A model generated the notes under the pieces. The model worked only from the letters and a program-made list of their open reading frames with translations, ran no database searches and was not told the DNA's origin. Below are positions 17,338-26,288 of a DNA stretch of 64,000 nt, in pieces. The stretch lies in contig JAFLBO010000001.1 in assembly GCA_017303475.1 (NCBI GenBank), positions 62,001 to 126,000 on the forward strand. The letters run 5' to 3'. The stretch comes from Chitinophagales bacterium. GTDB lineage: Bacteria > Bacteroidota > Bacteroidia > Chitinophagales > Saprospiraceae. How positions within the stretch are numbered: position 1 is the first letter of the stretch; each line of letters opens with the position of its first letter. The position numbers and the translations under genes are program-made.

Positions 17338-17766
17338 ATGAATCCTTATTTAGCAATTTTCATTGGCGGCTTGATCCCAATGGTGGTTGGTTACATTTAC
17401 TACCATCCAAAACTTTTTGGAACTGCCTGGATGAACTCCCTGGGTGTTACAGAAGAAACCCTGCGTGAAGGCCCGGTGGGCATTATCATGGGTTTATCTA
17501 CGGTGATTTCCATGGTTATTTCCTGGCGCATGAACGGTTACGCCAGCCACACAGAACCCGGCTGGAGTCAGTTTGTACACGGTTTTTTCCATGGCGCCTG
17601 GTCAATGGGATTTCCGGCTGTACTTATTCTTATTTCAAACGGACTCTTCCAGCGAAACACCTTTACCAACCTGCTCATTAATGCCCTATATTGGCTGCTT
17701 GCCCTTGGGCTGATGGGAGCATTCTTGTATTCAGTAGCGCCCCCTGAGGTGGCTACAGGAGGGTAG
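17338..17766 (+). CDS. DUF1761-like small membrane protein
   Basis: 142 aa. Four hydrophobic segments, beginning YLAIFIGGLIPMVVGYIYY. The motif YYHPKLFGTAWMNSLG resembles the conserved W/HP-F-W region of DUF1761 proteins. No enzymatic motif is visible. The C-terminal residues (VAPPEVATGG) are outside the last helix. It is a monocistronic gene with a hairpin directly downstream. Confidence 0.75.
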   Translation: MNPYLAIFIGGLIPMVVGYIYYHPKLFGTAWMNSLGVTEETLREGPVGIIMGLSTVISMVISWRMNGYASHTEPGWSQFVHGFFHGAWSMGFPAVLILISNGLFQRNTFTNLLINALYWLLALGLMGAFLYSVAPPEVATGG

Positions 17767-17774
17767 GGGGGCTA

Positions 17775-17809
17775 AACTGAGAGTCTCACTCCAAGTGAGA
17801 CTCTCAGTT
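17775..17809. terminator. Hairpin downstream of the DUF1761-like gene
   Basis: A perfect 16-bp stem (AACTGAGAGTCTCACT, 17775-17790, and complement, 17794-17809) with a 3-nt loop, 9 bp beyond the stop. No T-run follows on the plus strand, so termination efficiency is uncertain; it lies between convergent genes. Confidence 0.6.
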
Positions 17810-17869
17810 GATGTGCCTCTGCGGTAAAAATAAATCAGCGACTTTTGAGACAGCCTAATCAGCTCCTCA

Positions 17870-18235
17870 TCAACCCCAAATCTTCACCACCACACTCCCC
17901 ACAACCAATACCAAAAACAAAAGCATCATCCCAGCCAAATACCCCATTCCAATTCCCGGTCCCTGGGTACTATAAGCACTCAGCGCCTTTTCCATTACCA
18001 GATGACCGCCAATCACACCGGCCACCCATACCCGTAGCAGCAGCCAGTTTTTCTCCACCGACGGCAGCCACCAAAGCCCGAAAACGACCATAGACACTAC
18101 CGGAATCCAGAACCACAAAGTTTCAATAAAATCGTCCAGCCCCTTTGTGGCTGGCTGGTTGGCTTTGCCTAAAAAGTGTGCTGCCAGGTACATCAACAGC
18201 CAAAAGAGTTCTGGGCCAGGAAAATAGCGCATCAT
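17870..18235 (-). CDS. Small four-helix membrane protein, unknown family
   Basis: 121 aa. Hydrophobic segments: LFWLLMYLAAHFLG, TLWFWIPVVSMVVFGLWWL, LLLRVWVAGVIGGHLVM and AGMMLLFLVLVVGSVVVKI. No recognised motif. It overlaps the upstream gene (18232-19404) by 4 nt (ATGA), so the two are translationally coupled and probably work together. Confidence 0.65.
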   Translation of the reverse strand: MMRYFPGPELFWLLMYLAAHFLGKANQPATKGLDDFIETLWFWIPVVSMVVFGLWWLPSVEKNWLLLRVWVAGVIGGHLVMEKALSAYSTQGPGIGMGYLAGMMLLFLVLVVGSVVVKIWG

Positions 18236-19404
18236 ACTTGTTTATGAATGAGTTTAATGGTTTTGCCCAAAGCCTCTCTGTATGCCGGATCGTTGGCAGT
18301 GGCATCTTCCCAGTTTAAAGACAATAATAATGACCTGTTTTGGAAGGATGTATCGCCATAAATGCCCCACATCTGCAGTACATCCACGGCTTTTTTAAAA
18401 TGAATCTCATTGTCGCCGCAAAGGCAATCAACAATGAATTGTTCCACTTTTTTGTTGCCACGCAACTTGAAACAGTAATTGAAAACGTAGTTGCGCCAAT
18501 ACGATTCTTCCGCTTCATACAGAAGCAATGCCATCAGGGTTTCAGCGCCTTTCTCCGAGCCGGAATCCGACTTGAGCAACTGTTCCGCAAGGTCCATTTG
18601 TTCCCTTGGTGTGGGCGGCGTGGGCGGCGAAGGCTCAGTTTCTGCATCCGGACTGCCGAAACCGGATTTTCTGCCTAAAAATTGCTCAATGGCAGTCCGC
18701 ATAACCGGGGTTATGGCCGTGTAGGGTGGGGGAGGCTCGTAGAGAAAACGCTCAAAGGATAAGTAACCCACCAATGGCTGAACATCCCGCCAGGTGGAAT
18801 AGCCATATTCTATGCCATGGCCGCGCACCGCCACAAAATCACGCCGCACATGATCGCCTTCTTCCCAATAAAGCCCCGAATCCGTCAGCGCCGGATACTC
18901 GAATAAATCAAAATGCGCCCCGGCTGCCAGACATTCGGGATCCTGGAAAGCTTCCCGCATCAGCGCTATGATCTTTTCCCTCATGCGCAAATCCGGCAGC
19001 GGCTGTAGAGGACCGTAAAACCAAAAATCGCTGAACAGCTGTTCTGTGACCTTGCCTGGAGGATAATAATATTCGCCGGAAATATCCTTGTACGACAACC
19101 CCAATCCATTGATAGTTAATTCCCAATGATTATTGGAATCGGGATTGCTGGTGTACAAATAAGTACACTCGGAAATATTGCCGGGGCTGAATTGCAACCA
19201 AAAGTCGGCCTTCAGACGGACTATTTCCGTGATCTCGCCAGCACTTTTGTTTACCAGTTCAGCAGCTTTTCGTAGGGCTGCATTGCGCGCTGCAAGCGCC
19301 AATTCGGAGAGCGGATCAGGCATTTCGAGCAATTCCTGAACTGTCCAGCTTTTAAGGCCGGAAGCGGTTTCCAGGTTTAGTATGTTTTCGGTGAAATAGA
19401 CCAT
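18232..19404 (-). CDS. Conserved-looking cytoplasmic protein, unknown function
   Basis: 390 aa, no signal peptide or membrane segment. Aromatic-rich N-terminal half (for example FWLQFSPGNISECTYLYTS, DFWFYGPLQPLPD), a proline-rich linker around SPPTPPTPREQ, and a helical C-terminal part (MDLAEQLLKSD, YEAEESYWRNYVFNYCFKLR). The C-terminal segment resembles HEAT/TPR-like helical scaffolds only loosely. It is the first gene of a two-gene operon with the small membrane protein. Function not recognised. Confidence 0.6.
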   Translation of the reverse strand: MVYFTENILNLETASGLKSWTVQELLEMPDPLSELALAARNAALRKAAELVNKSAGEITEIVRLKADFWLQFSPGNISECTYLYTSNPDSNNHWELTINGLGLSYKDISGEYYYPPGKVTEQLFSDFWFYGPLQPLPDLRMREKIIALMREAFQDPECLAAGAHFDLFEYPALTDSGLYWEEGDHVRRDFVAVRGHGIEYGYSTWRDVQPLVGYLSFERFLYEPPPPYTAITPVMRTAIEQFLGRKSGFGSPDAETEPSPPTPPTPREQMDLAEQLLKSDSGSEKGAETLMALLLYEAEESYWRNYVFNYCFKLRGNKKVEQFIVDCLCGDNEIHFKKAVDVLQMWGIYGDTSFQNRSLLLSLNWEDATANDPAYREALGKTIKLIHKQV

Positions 19405-19604
19405 TTATTTGCCTGTTAATCCTTACAAACGACCGGAAATTTGACACCGATTGTGCAACAAATGTGCGAAAAACCGGGTTTAGCCATAAAAAAATAACAC
19501 CTCAGGCAGCCTGGAATTTGAATAAACCGGGGTAATTGCCCGTTGTATGGTGAACTCCCTATATTTAGCCGTTGAAAATTTTGACGAACACAAACTACTT
19601 GTAT

Positions 19605-21113
19605 ATGCAAACACCGATATGCCGAGGTCATCAACGGCAATCCTGGATCCGATTACTTATCTGGGGCATTTGCTTACTTCCACAGTATGCATGGGCGCAA
19701 AACAATGTCGATCCCGCCTACCAACCAGCAAACACCCTGGCTGAAACCCTGCCGGAAACCCTGTCCAAAATCAACACCCGACTGGAAGCTGATCTGGCAG
19801 CCTTACCCAAGGATAACAAAAAATTCCTGGCAAAGGAGTACAAAGAACGGGCGGACAGCCTAAAGAGTGAACTGTTACAAGGTAGTTTCCTTATGGATGA
19901 TCGTTGGAACCCCTGGTTCCAAAACATACTCGAAGAAATACTGCGCAACAATCCAGACATTGCAGCCCACGACATCACCCTGCTTTTGAGCCGATACGAA
20001 TCACCCAATGCCCGCTGTGTGGGTGAAGGCACCCTCGTATTCAACATCGGGCTGCTGCCATTTCTGGAAAACGAAAGTCAGGTGGCTTTTATCCTGTGCC
20101 ACGAGTTAGCTCATTACCACAACAATCATGGCAACCAGGCGCTGCACCAGTATATCAACACCTTATACTCGCCTGAGATGCAGAAACAACTGAAGGAAAT
20201 TTCGAAAGGCGCCTATAACAAAACCGAACGGGCGCTTGCGCTCATGAAAAGTATGGCCTACAATGGCCGTCGGCACAGCCGCTACAAAGAATCTGAAGCA
20301 GATTCTTTAGGATTTGTCTTCTTCTCCCGCACTGGCTACCAATTAAAAGAAGCCGTAGGCGCCTTGCAGATACTTGATTCTATCGACAAATCCCATTGGC
20401 CCCTGATCCCTTATGATTCCTTGTTTCAAAGCAAAGGGTTTCCATTTCAAAAATCCTGGCTGGAGCAAAAAGGAACGGGTGGCGGTTTTTCGACACAGGC
20501 CACACAGCCAATCAGCAGCACAGAGTTTAATGAAGACTCTCTGAAAACGCACCCGGATTGTCCGGAGCGGATTAAATTGACCCAGGCACAAGTGGACGCC
20601 CTGGGTAAAGACACAGGAAAGGCTTTTTTGCAGGATGAAACCCAGTTTCACACCATGCAACAAAAAACGCCTTATGAATTGGTGGAGGGACTGTATCAAA
20701 CCGGCCATTATGGCCGATCCTTGTTCAGAACCCTGGTGCTGCTTACCCAAAAAAGTGACGATGCTTACCTGAATGCCATGGTGCTCAAAAATATGTATGA
20801 AATCTGCCAGTATCAACGCAACCACCGAATGCGGCATGTGGTGGATTTGCCAGACCCGGAGTACAGCGCCGAATACAATCGGTTTTTGAAATTTATCAAC
20901 CAGTTCCGGACTTCCGAGTTCCAACAGCTGACCTATCATTTCTACCATGAACGTTGGGAAAAATATAAACACACAGAGGATTTTGTGTTCGCAGCTGTAC
21001 TTGCTACAAGCTTGAAACCTGAAAATCCGGAATTTCAAACCCGACAAAATGATTATTTGACCGCCTGGCCCAATGGCAAATACCTGGATGCCATCAAGGG
21101 ACTTAAGGAATAG
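19605..21113 (+). CDS. M48-family metalloprotease, exported
   Basis: 502 aa with the start at the ATG at 19605. The N-terminus has a signal-like segment SWIRLLIWGICLLPQYAWAQ. The zinc site HELAHYHNNHG (HExxH) is followed by a downstream glutamate in YKESEADSLGFVFF, the usual M48 arrangement (ExxxD). The C-terminal half is helical, TPR-like. The family degrades misfolded envelope proteins (BepA/YcaL-like). A periplasmic location is inferred from the signal peptide. The next gene begins 46 bp downstream, so the two may be co-transcribed. Confidence 0.85.
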   Translation: MQTPICRGHQRQSWIRLLIWGICLLPQYAWAQNNVDPAYQPANTLAETLPETLSKINTRLEADLAALPKDNKKFLAKEYKERADSLKSELLQGSFLMDDRWNPWFQNILEEILRNNPDIAAHDITLLLSRYESPNARCVGEGTLVFNIGLLPFLENESQVAFILCHELAHYHNNHGNQALHQYINTLYSPEMQKQLKEISKGAYNKTERALALMKSMAYNGRRHSRYKESEADSLGFVFFSRTGYQLKEAVGALQILDSIDKSHWPLIPYDSLFQSKGFPFQKSWLEQKGTGGGFSTQATQPISSTEFNEDSLKTHPDCPERIKLTQAQVDALGKDTGKAFLQDETQFHTMQQKTPYELVEGLYQTGHYGRSLFRTLVLLTQKSDDAYLNAMVLKNMYEICQYQRNHRMRHVVDLPDPEYSAEYNRFLKFINQFRTSEFQQLTYHFYHERWEKYKHTEDFVFAAVLATSLKPENPEFQTRQNDYLTAWPNGKYLDAIKGLKE

Positions 21114-21159
21114 ATTAACTCCAAAAACAACACATTTTTACCATTTCAAACACAAAAAC

Positions 21160-22665
21160 ATGACAAAAAAACACCTTTTGCTGCTGGTAGCCTTGCTACT
21201 CCTGGGCCAATTCCAATTAAGTGCCCAAAAACTGACTTTTGAAGACGTAACGGAAATCAGGCTACAGGACATGGCCCCCATTTACCAGGGCGACGTTGTG
21301 CGCGGGTATTTTGCCTTTTATTACCTGGATAAGGCGAAGGAAAAATACATGGCCAATTTCAAGCTGGTGCTCCTGGATGAGAATTTGAATAAACTCGCGG
21401 AAAAGAAACTGGTAGAGAACCAAAGGACCGATCTGAAATTCGGGGTATTTAATGGAAACTCCATCATGTTCGTCATATCCAATCCAGGTAAAGTAACCCT
21501 GGAATTCCGGCGTTATGATTTGCAACTGAACCAGATCTCAACAGAAATTCAAAAAATTGGCGAGATTGAGGAGTATTTCCTTTCCTCTGCAAACAAACAA
21601 CGAGTACCTCCCCAGGTGTTCACCCTGGATAGCCTTGGGTATGTATTTTATAATACCACCGGTTTGGGAGGGGTGAGGTATAAGATGCGGTACTTGCCAG
21701 ACAATCCCCAGAAGAAAGGATGGTTGCGTGAAAGAGACGATAAGGATCGGGATGGGCATCTGCCTGCCCCATTGGCTCATAATGGCAAGGTATTGTTGAA
21801 TTATTTTACCGAAAACAGTACACCATCCAAATATTTACAAGCAATCAACCTGGAAACGGGTCGTGTGGTATTTGATAAAGAAACGCTGATTGATCAAAAT
21901 TATACCGCACAGGTATTCTATGGATATGCCGACGCAGAGGGCCATTTTGTGATAACCGGACAGTATTACGAAAAAGGGGCTAATATTGAGAAAGGCAATA
22001 GTTTGGGACTATTTACCGGCAAAATGGATGAAAACGGTAAAATCCTCACATACAAGCTCTTGTCTTGGGAAAATGATGTAAACAAAGTAGCCAAGTGTAA
22101 TAAAGATGGAAAATTTGAGGGGAAAGGTTTTATCTTTTTCCGGGATGTCGTGCATACCAAAGATGGCAAACTTTACCTCGCCGGAGAAACATTTGATCGT
22201 GTAGTGATTGGGCTGAATCAGGGAGTTGAAGTGCGTGATTTTGTGATTGTAGAAATTGACCCGGATATGAGTTTGAAGGATATACAGTTTTTTAAAAAAC
22301 CGGAGCATTTCTATAGTACAGGAGGACTTTTAACTGTCAGAAATCCCGATGTACTGGCTAATTATGTGCGTTTAAGCGGTGGATTTGATTATCAATACGT
22401 TCAAACCAGCGAAGACAAGGACGCCTTCACGTTCTATTATTCGTTTTTGGAAGAATATGGAGACAAATGGAAAAAATACCATAAATGGCTGGGCACTATT
22501 TCCAAACACGCTGCGGATGCGGCTTATGAAACAGACAAAATCTCCTTAAAAACGGAAGCTACCTCCATTCAGGTCTTGCCCGCCAAACCAGGGCACCTGT
22601 TAATCGTAGAATATTTCTCCAAGGCGAAAAAATTAGATATGCGGATTGAGAAGTTTAATTATTGA
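21160..22665 (+). CDS. Exported protein of unknown function (DUF6770-like)
   Basis: 501 aa with the start at the ATG at 21160 (MTKKHLLLLVALLLLGQFQ, signal peptide ending SAQ); the frame continues upstream into the protease gene, which is rejected as a start. The mature part begins LTFEDVTEIRLQDMAPIYQG and contains GYFAFYYLDKAKEKY and a predicted beta-rich body, reminiscent of DUF6770-type Bacteroidota proteins. No catalytic motif. It probably acts in the periplasm or outer membrane. It may form an operon with the M48 protease. Confidence 0.7.
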   Translation: MTKKHLLLLVALLLLGQFQLSAQKLTFEDVTEIRLQDMAPIYQGDVVRGYFAFYYLDKAKEKYMANFKLVLLDENLNKLAEKKLVENQRTDLKFGVFNGNSIMFVISNPGKVTLEFRRYDLQLNQISTEIQKIGEIEEYFLSSANKQRVPPQVFTLDSLGYVFYNTTGLGGVRYKMRYLPDNPQKKGWLRERDDKDRDGHLPAPLAHNGKVLLNYFTENSTPSKYLQAINLETGRVVFDKETLIDQNYTAQVFYGYADAEGHFVITGQYYEKGANIEKGNSLGLFTGKMDENGKILTYKLLSWENDVNKVAKCNKDGKFEGKGFIFFRDVVHTKDGKLYLAGETFDRVVIGLNQGVEVRDFVIVEIDPDMSLKDIQFFKKPEHFYSTGGLLTVRNPDVLANYVRLSGGFDYQYVQTSEDKDAFTFYYSFLEEYGDKWKKYHKWLGTISKHAADAAYETDKISLKTEATSIQVLPAKPGHLLIVEYFSKAKKLDMRIEKFNY

Positions 22666-22697
22666 GGGGTTGGGGGTAAATCATGTCCGGGAGTGTT

Positions 22698-22737
22698 CCA
22701 AATCAACGGATTTAAACGGTAAAATCCGTTGATTTGG
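22698..22737. terminator. Palindrome between the DUF6770-like gene and the AraC regulator
   Basis: A 16-bp perfect stem (CCAAATCAACGGATTT, 22698-22713, and complement, 22722-22737) with an 8-nt loop. No T-run follows, so it is either a terminator of the upstream gene or an operator-like palindrome 32 bp before the regulator's ATG. Confidence 0.55.
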
Positions 22738-22768
22738 GCGTTTAGAGCATTTCTTATGATTGCCGTCC

Positions 22769-23329
22769 ATGATCCTGCATATTAAAAACATGATCGGTAC
22801 CTGTTCCTTAAAGGTGGTGCAGGCCGAATTGAAGAAGTTGGGAATCAGCCCGATGAAGGTAGCGTTGGGGATGGTAGAGATCGCCGAAGACATCACCGAA
22901 GCCCAACGAATAGCCATCGGGGATGCACTGAATCAATTTGGACTGGAACTGATGGAAGACCCGAAAGTCATTCTCATTGAGCAGATTAAAAACCTGGTCA
23001 TAGAACTCGTATATGCCCCGGAAAGCAGTCAAAAAGTGCATTTTACCGACTATATCGCAGGGAAACTGCACCATCATTACCATTACCTTTCCAACCTGTT
23101 TTCCGAGGTAACGGGAGTCACCATTGGGCAATACCTCATTGCCACCCGTATTGAACGCGTGAAGGAACTGCTTACCTATGGGGATTACAATCTGAAAGAA
23201 ATCTCCTTTCGACTGAATTACTGCAGCGTTGCACACCTGTCCAACCAGTTTAAAAAGGTCACCGGAATATCGCCATCTCAATTCAAAAAGATGGCTTATC
23301 ATCCAAGGCATGCCCTGGATGAGTTGTAG
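22769..23329 (+). CDS. AraC-type transcriptional regulator with heavy-metal-associated-like N-domain
   Basis: 186 aa with the start at the ATG at 22769 (MILHIKNMIGTCSLKVVQ). The first ~70 residues look like the ferredoxin-like HMA fold often fused to small AraC regulators in Bacteroidota, but the usual CxxC metal site (MVCxRC) is reduced to IGTC, one cysteine. The C-terminal half is a two-HTH AraC domain: HYHYLSNLFSEVTGVTIGQY, RIERVKELLTYGDYNLKEIS and LSNQFKKVTGISPSQFKK. It binds DNA; the signal is unknown and may no longer be a metal. Monocistronic. Confidence 0.85.
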   Translation: MILHIKNMIGTCSLKVVQAELKKLGISPMKVALGMVEIAEDITEAQRIAIGDALNQFGLELMEDPKVILIEQIKNLVIELVYAPESSQKVHFTDYIAGKLHHHYHYLSNLFSEVTGVTIGQYLIATRIERVKELLTYGDYNLKEISFRLNYCSVAHLSNQFKKVTGISPSQFKKMAYHPRHALDEL

Positions 23330-24141
23330 AGAATAATTCATAACTTACCTCAACAGACCGCGTAGCGGTCCAACGTCAATAACCCTGATGGCAATCAGGG
23401 AATGCGTGACCATACCAGAGACAAACCAACCACGAAGTGGTTGAACTCAAAAGGCGTTACCAATTACCTAATAACGTTCAACCACTTCGTGGTTGGGCGA
23501 CCTGCATGCCCATAGCCCGGATTAGCAATCCGGGCTATGGGTGTTGGACCGCTACGCGGTCTTTCCCGGGGTTGTGCAAAAAGGTTTCCGGTGCAAGAAT
23601 GCACAATTTTTTATACTGCTCGAGTCCTAAACCTCGTAGGTTTTAAAAACCTACGGTATGTACACAAGTTAAAAGGAGAATCAATTTCTGATGTTAGACC
23701 CCACTTATCACATCTAGCATCTTGTAACCCGCCGTTTTAACGGCGGGGAAAGTCGAGCACCCATCACATCTAGCATCTTTACAAAACATCACATCTTCAA
23801 GAGGTTATGGATGCTGATGCTCTGCAAAGATGCTAGATGTGAATAGTGGGGTATCCATGGCCACTCGTTGAAACGAGTGGTTACAAGATGTTAGATGTGT
23901 TACCGGATTGCCTTAACATCCACATTTAACTTATGTACATACCGTAGGTTTTCAAAACCTACGAGGGTTATTAGCCAAGAAAATAAAATTTTGGCTCATC
24001 TCCACTTCTGCCCTCTTTTTGCACAACCCCGAAAAAAGGTACAAAACGCAACTTTTTCTCCAAATTATGTAACCGTTTATCTGCGGCAAAACCACACATT
24101 TGTACAGTTCTTACATACATCACCTTTTAAAAAACAAGGTC
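23330..24141. repeat. Gene-free block made of nested, concentric palindromes
   Basis: 812 bp without a gene. A first palindrome is centred at ~23460: arms GACCGCGTAGCGGTCCAAC (23356-23374) and complement (23543-23561); inside, CAACCACGAAGTGGTTG (23427-23443) with 23479-23495, plus hairpins at 23383-23400 and 23509-23541. A second is centred at ~23800: CGGGGTTGTGCAAAAAG (23567-23583) with 24015-24031; 42-bp arms 23632-23673 with 23925-23966 (two mismatches); CACATCTAGCATCTTGTAAC (23709 on) with 23879-23899; and an inner pair 23762-23780 with 23824-23842. Small perfect hairpins (23730-23747, 23861-23880) sit inside the arms. No promoter or ORF is convincing here. Confidence 0.9.
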
Positions 24142-24372
24142 ATGACAACTGGTAAAATAGTATTGAGCATTGCAGCAGGCGTAGCCGCTGGCGCTATTCT
24201 GGGTATCCTTTTTGCACCGGCCAAAGGTGTTGACACCCGGAAAAAAATAGTGCAAAAACGTGATGAAGCGATAGACAACATCAATGAAATGCTTGAAAAC
24301 GTAACGGGCAAGCTTGAAGCCGTGAAAAAACAAGCCGCCAGAATGGTAGAGAACGGACTGGCAAAAGTATAA
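24142..24372 (+). CDS. YtxH domain protein
   Basis: 76 aa with the start at the ATG at 24142, preceded by an AAGG. An N-terminal hydrophobic segment (IVLSIAAGVAAGAILGILFA) is followed by PAKGVDTRKKIVQKRDEAID and an amphipathic helix (EMLENVTGKLEAVKKQAAR), as in the YtxH/gas-vesicle-like small stress proteins. It is probably anchored in the inner membrane with a coiled-coil tail in the cytoplasm. It is often stress-induced in other species; nothing here shows regulation. Confidence 0.85.
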   Translation: MTTGKIVLSIAAGVAAGAILGILFAPAKGVDTRKKIVQKRDEAIDNINEMLENVTGKLEAVKKQAARMVENGLAKV

Positions 24373-24625
24373 GCCTTTGAAGCAGTCTTTGGCGTAACCA
24401 ATTACGTTTTCATGAGGTAGCGAATAGTACATAGTTTGTCCTCGGGAAAGCAGGCCATTGATGCCGCTTTTCGCTTCACACAGATCCCAAGTCGCCACTC
24501 TTATGGTCTTTTGATCGGGGAGGGGTGGTTTGGGGTTTTTTGTTTTTTTGGGTGTGGCAGACTCAAGCACGGCAGGGTGTTTATTGGGGGGGGAAAGACC
24601 TGGTGGGGCTGGAAGCAGTTTTTAT

Positions 24626-26005
24626 TTAAACCTGCTGCATTTTCTGTTCTAACGTAAACAAGATGAATTCTGCAGGACGAATTACCGCAACCATCACCTG
24701 CACACGCATGATTCCATCCTGAATATCGTTTAGCGTCATAGTAGTGCCGAGCCCAATAGCAACGTTGAAGGCATCGTTGGGCTTGGCGCCGACCAGGCCA
24801 CCCTGCATCCAGAAATTGGTCAGGAAATTAGAAATCATGGCTTGTACAGTGGTCCAGGTATTGGAGTCATTTGGCTCGAACACATAAGCTTCAAGTGCAT
24901 ATTTGACAGACTGCTCTATATAAATCAGCGTGCGCCGAACCGATACATAACGCCAATCCGGACTATTCCCATCCAGGGTTCGTGCGCCCCAAACCAATAC
25001 ACCCTTGCCGGGAAAGGTCCGAATCGCATTCACCGCTTTCCCATCGAGCGGCACGTTTAGGTCTTCTTGCGCTTCGTTGGTGAGGTTAACCGCCGGACGG
25101 GTTGCCAGGTTGATGCTTATGTTGGCCGGAGCCTTGTTTACGCCCATCTGGTTGTCTACCATGCAGTAAACACCGGCCATGGCAGCACTGGGCGGCAAAA
25201 AGCTGAGTTTCTCCCGAATAGCAGTCATGATGGCCTGGTATAGCGGGTTGACTGCCAATAAGGTTTGGCCCTGCTCCACATGTCTGAAAAGAACGTCTTC
25301 CCCAACCGTGACACTGGTGTGCAGCCAAGGGTAATAAGCCGCGCCCCATGCCAGGTGATCTGTGCCAATCCTGTTGCGGAAATCCTGCACAATTTGCACT
25401 GTATCAGGCTGGTTTTGATCGTTTTCATCCATATAAACATCCAGGATCGCGAAGCGGCTGCCCATTTTTGCACAATGAGCAAGCATGAGTCGTTGTACGG
25501 CGGCACAATCCTCAGGCCCCAGCAGCACAGCATCCGGAATGACCAGCAAGCTGGGCTCTGGCTCAGTTTCCAGGGCTGCAATCCCTTTCACATGGCGTTT
25601 CCCGTTTTCCTCATATGCACCATCAAAATCTGTCAGGCCGGGCATTTGATGGTAATCACCGATAGAAACGATGTAGCAATCAGAGCCCCCATTGGCAAAA
25701 AACAGCTTCATGCTGTAGTACAGCAGAAAACGGGATGCGGTTTGGGTACTCAGTGCAAAAGGCTTTGCTTCATCGCCAGAAGCGCTGAGCTCGTACCGGG
25801 TATCCGGCCCTGCTCCGAACAAGGATTGATACTCCCCAAGCGACGAAATCCGGGTGGGGACATTGGTCAGACTTTGTTGGTTTCGTGCGGCTTTTTCCGT
25901 ATACCCAATAAAGGCGGGTACAGCGGTGGTTACTGGCACTACTGAATTAGGGAACGCGTTTTGTTCTGCGATGTATACGCCCGGGGGGTGAAGAGGTTGT
26001 GCCAT
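24626..26005 (-). CDS. Contractile tail-sheath protein, solitary
   Basis: 459 aa. It begins MAQPLHPPGVYIAEQNAF, the typical sheath start (PGVYxxE), with VPAFIGYTEKA soon after. The C-terminal core is well conserved: NLATRPAVNLTNEAQEDLNV, KGVLVWGARTL, WRYVSVRRTLIYIEQSVKYA, FEPNDSNTWTTVQAMISNFL and a short end. Sheath proteins form the contracting cylinder of phage tails and extracellular contractile injection systems. No tube, baseplate, spike or ATPase gene lies next to it, so it is either a relic, a component supplied in trans, or a domesticated polymer. The 3' flank (24500-24610) is a G-rich tract with no gene. Confidence 0.88.
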   Translation of the reverse strand: MAQPLHPPGVYIAEQNAFPNSVVPVTTAVPAFIGYTEKAARNQQSLTNVPTRISSLGEYQSLFGAGPDTRYELSASGDEAKPFALSTQTASRFLLYYSMKLFFANGGSDCYIVSIGDYHQMPGLTDFDGAYEENGKRHVKGIAALETEPEPSLLVIPDAVLLGPEDCAAVQRLMLAHCAKMGSRFAILDVYMDENDQNQPDTVQIVQDFRNRIGTDHLAWGAAYYPWLHTSVTVGEDVLFRHVEQGQTLLAVNPLYQAIMTAIREKLSFLPPSAAMAGVYCMVDNQMGVNKAPANISINLATRPAVNLTNEAQEDLNVPLDGKAVNAIRTFPGKGVLVWGARTLDGNSPDWRYVSVRRTLIYIEQSVKYALEAYVFEPNDSNTWTTVQAMISNFLTNFWMQGGLVGAKPNDAFNVAIGLGTTMTLNDIQDGIMRVQVMVAVIRPAEFILFTLEQKMQQV

Positions 26006-26060
26006 GGGTTGGAGGTGTGGTTGGGTGGAATGGCTAAGGTAGGGAAAGGGGGGGATTTAA

Positions 26061-26276
26061 GAAAGGACTAGTATTGAGCGAGTAAACAGTCTGAGAAGGC
26101 GCTTATTCGCTTACCTAATTTTACACCAGTTAAGAGAGCCAGGTGAATGGCTGCTGCTTTTGGATGGGTTACGTGATTTGGGAGAGGAAAGCCCACCCCT
26201 CCGCCCCCTTATCCGCCATACCCTGAGCCATCGCCCCCAAAAGTTGGTAGACAGAATAGAATACCCTTGCATCTAA
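26061..26276 (+). pseudogene. Possible gene remnant (open frame without ATG)
   Basis: The 283-bp gap between the sheath and WYL genes contains a plus-strand frame open from just after a TAA (26058-26060) to a TAA at 26274. It has 71 codons without an ATG. The translation looks protein-like: FAYLILHQLREPGEWLLLLD, then GLRDLGEESPPLRPLIRHTL. It could be the 3' end of a decayed gene. No family is recognised. Confidence 0.3.
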
Positions 26277-26288
26277 ACACCATAAATC

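Noticed and set aside
20343..21047. 234-codon minus-strand frame
   Set aside because: Antisense to the M48 protease gene, which has HExxH and the downstream glutamate.
24127..24570. 147-codon minus-strand frame ahead of the sheath gene
   Set aside because: Half is antisense to the YtxH gene; the remainder has no recognisable family, although part of it reads protein-like.
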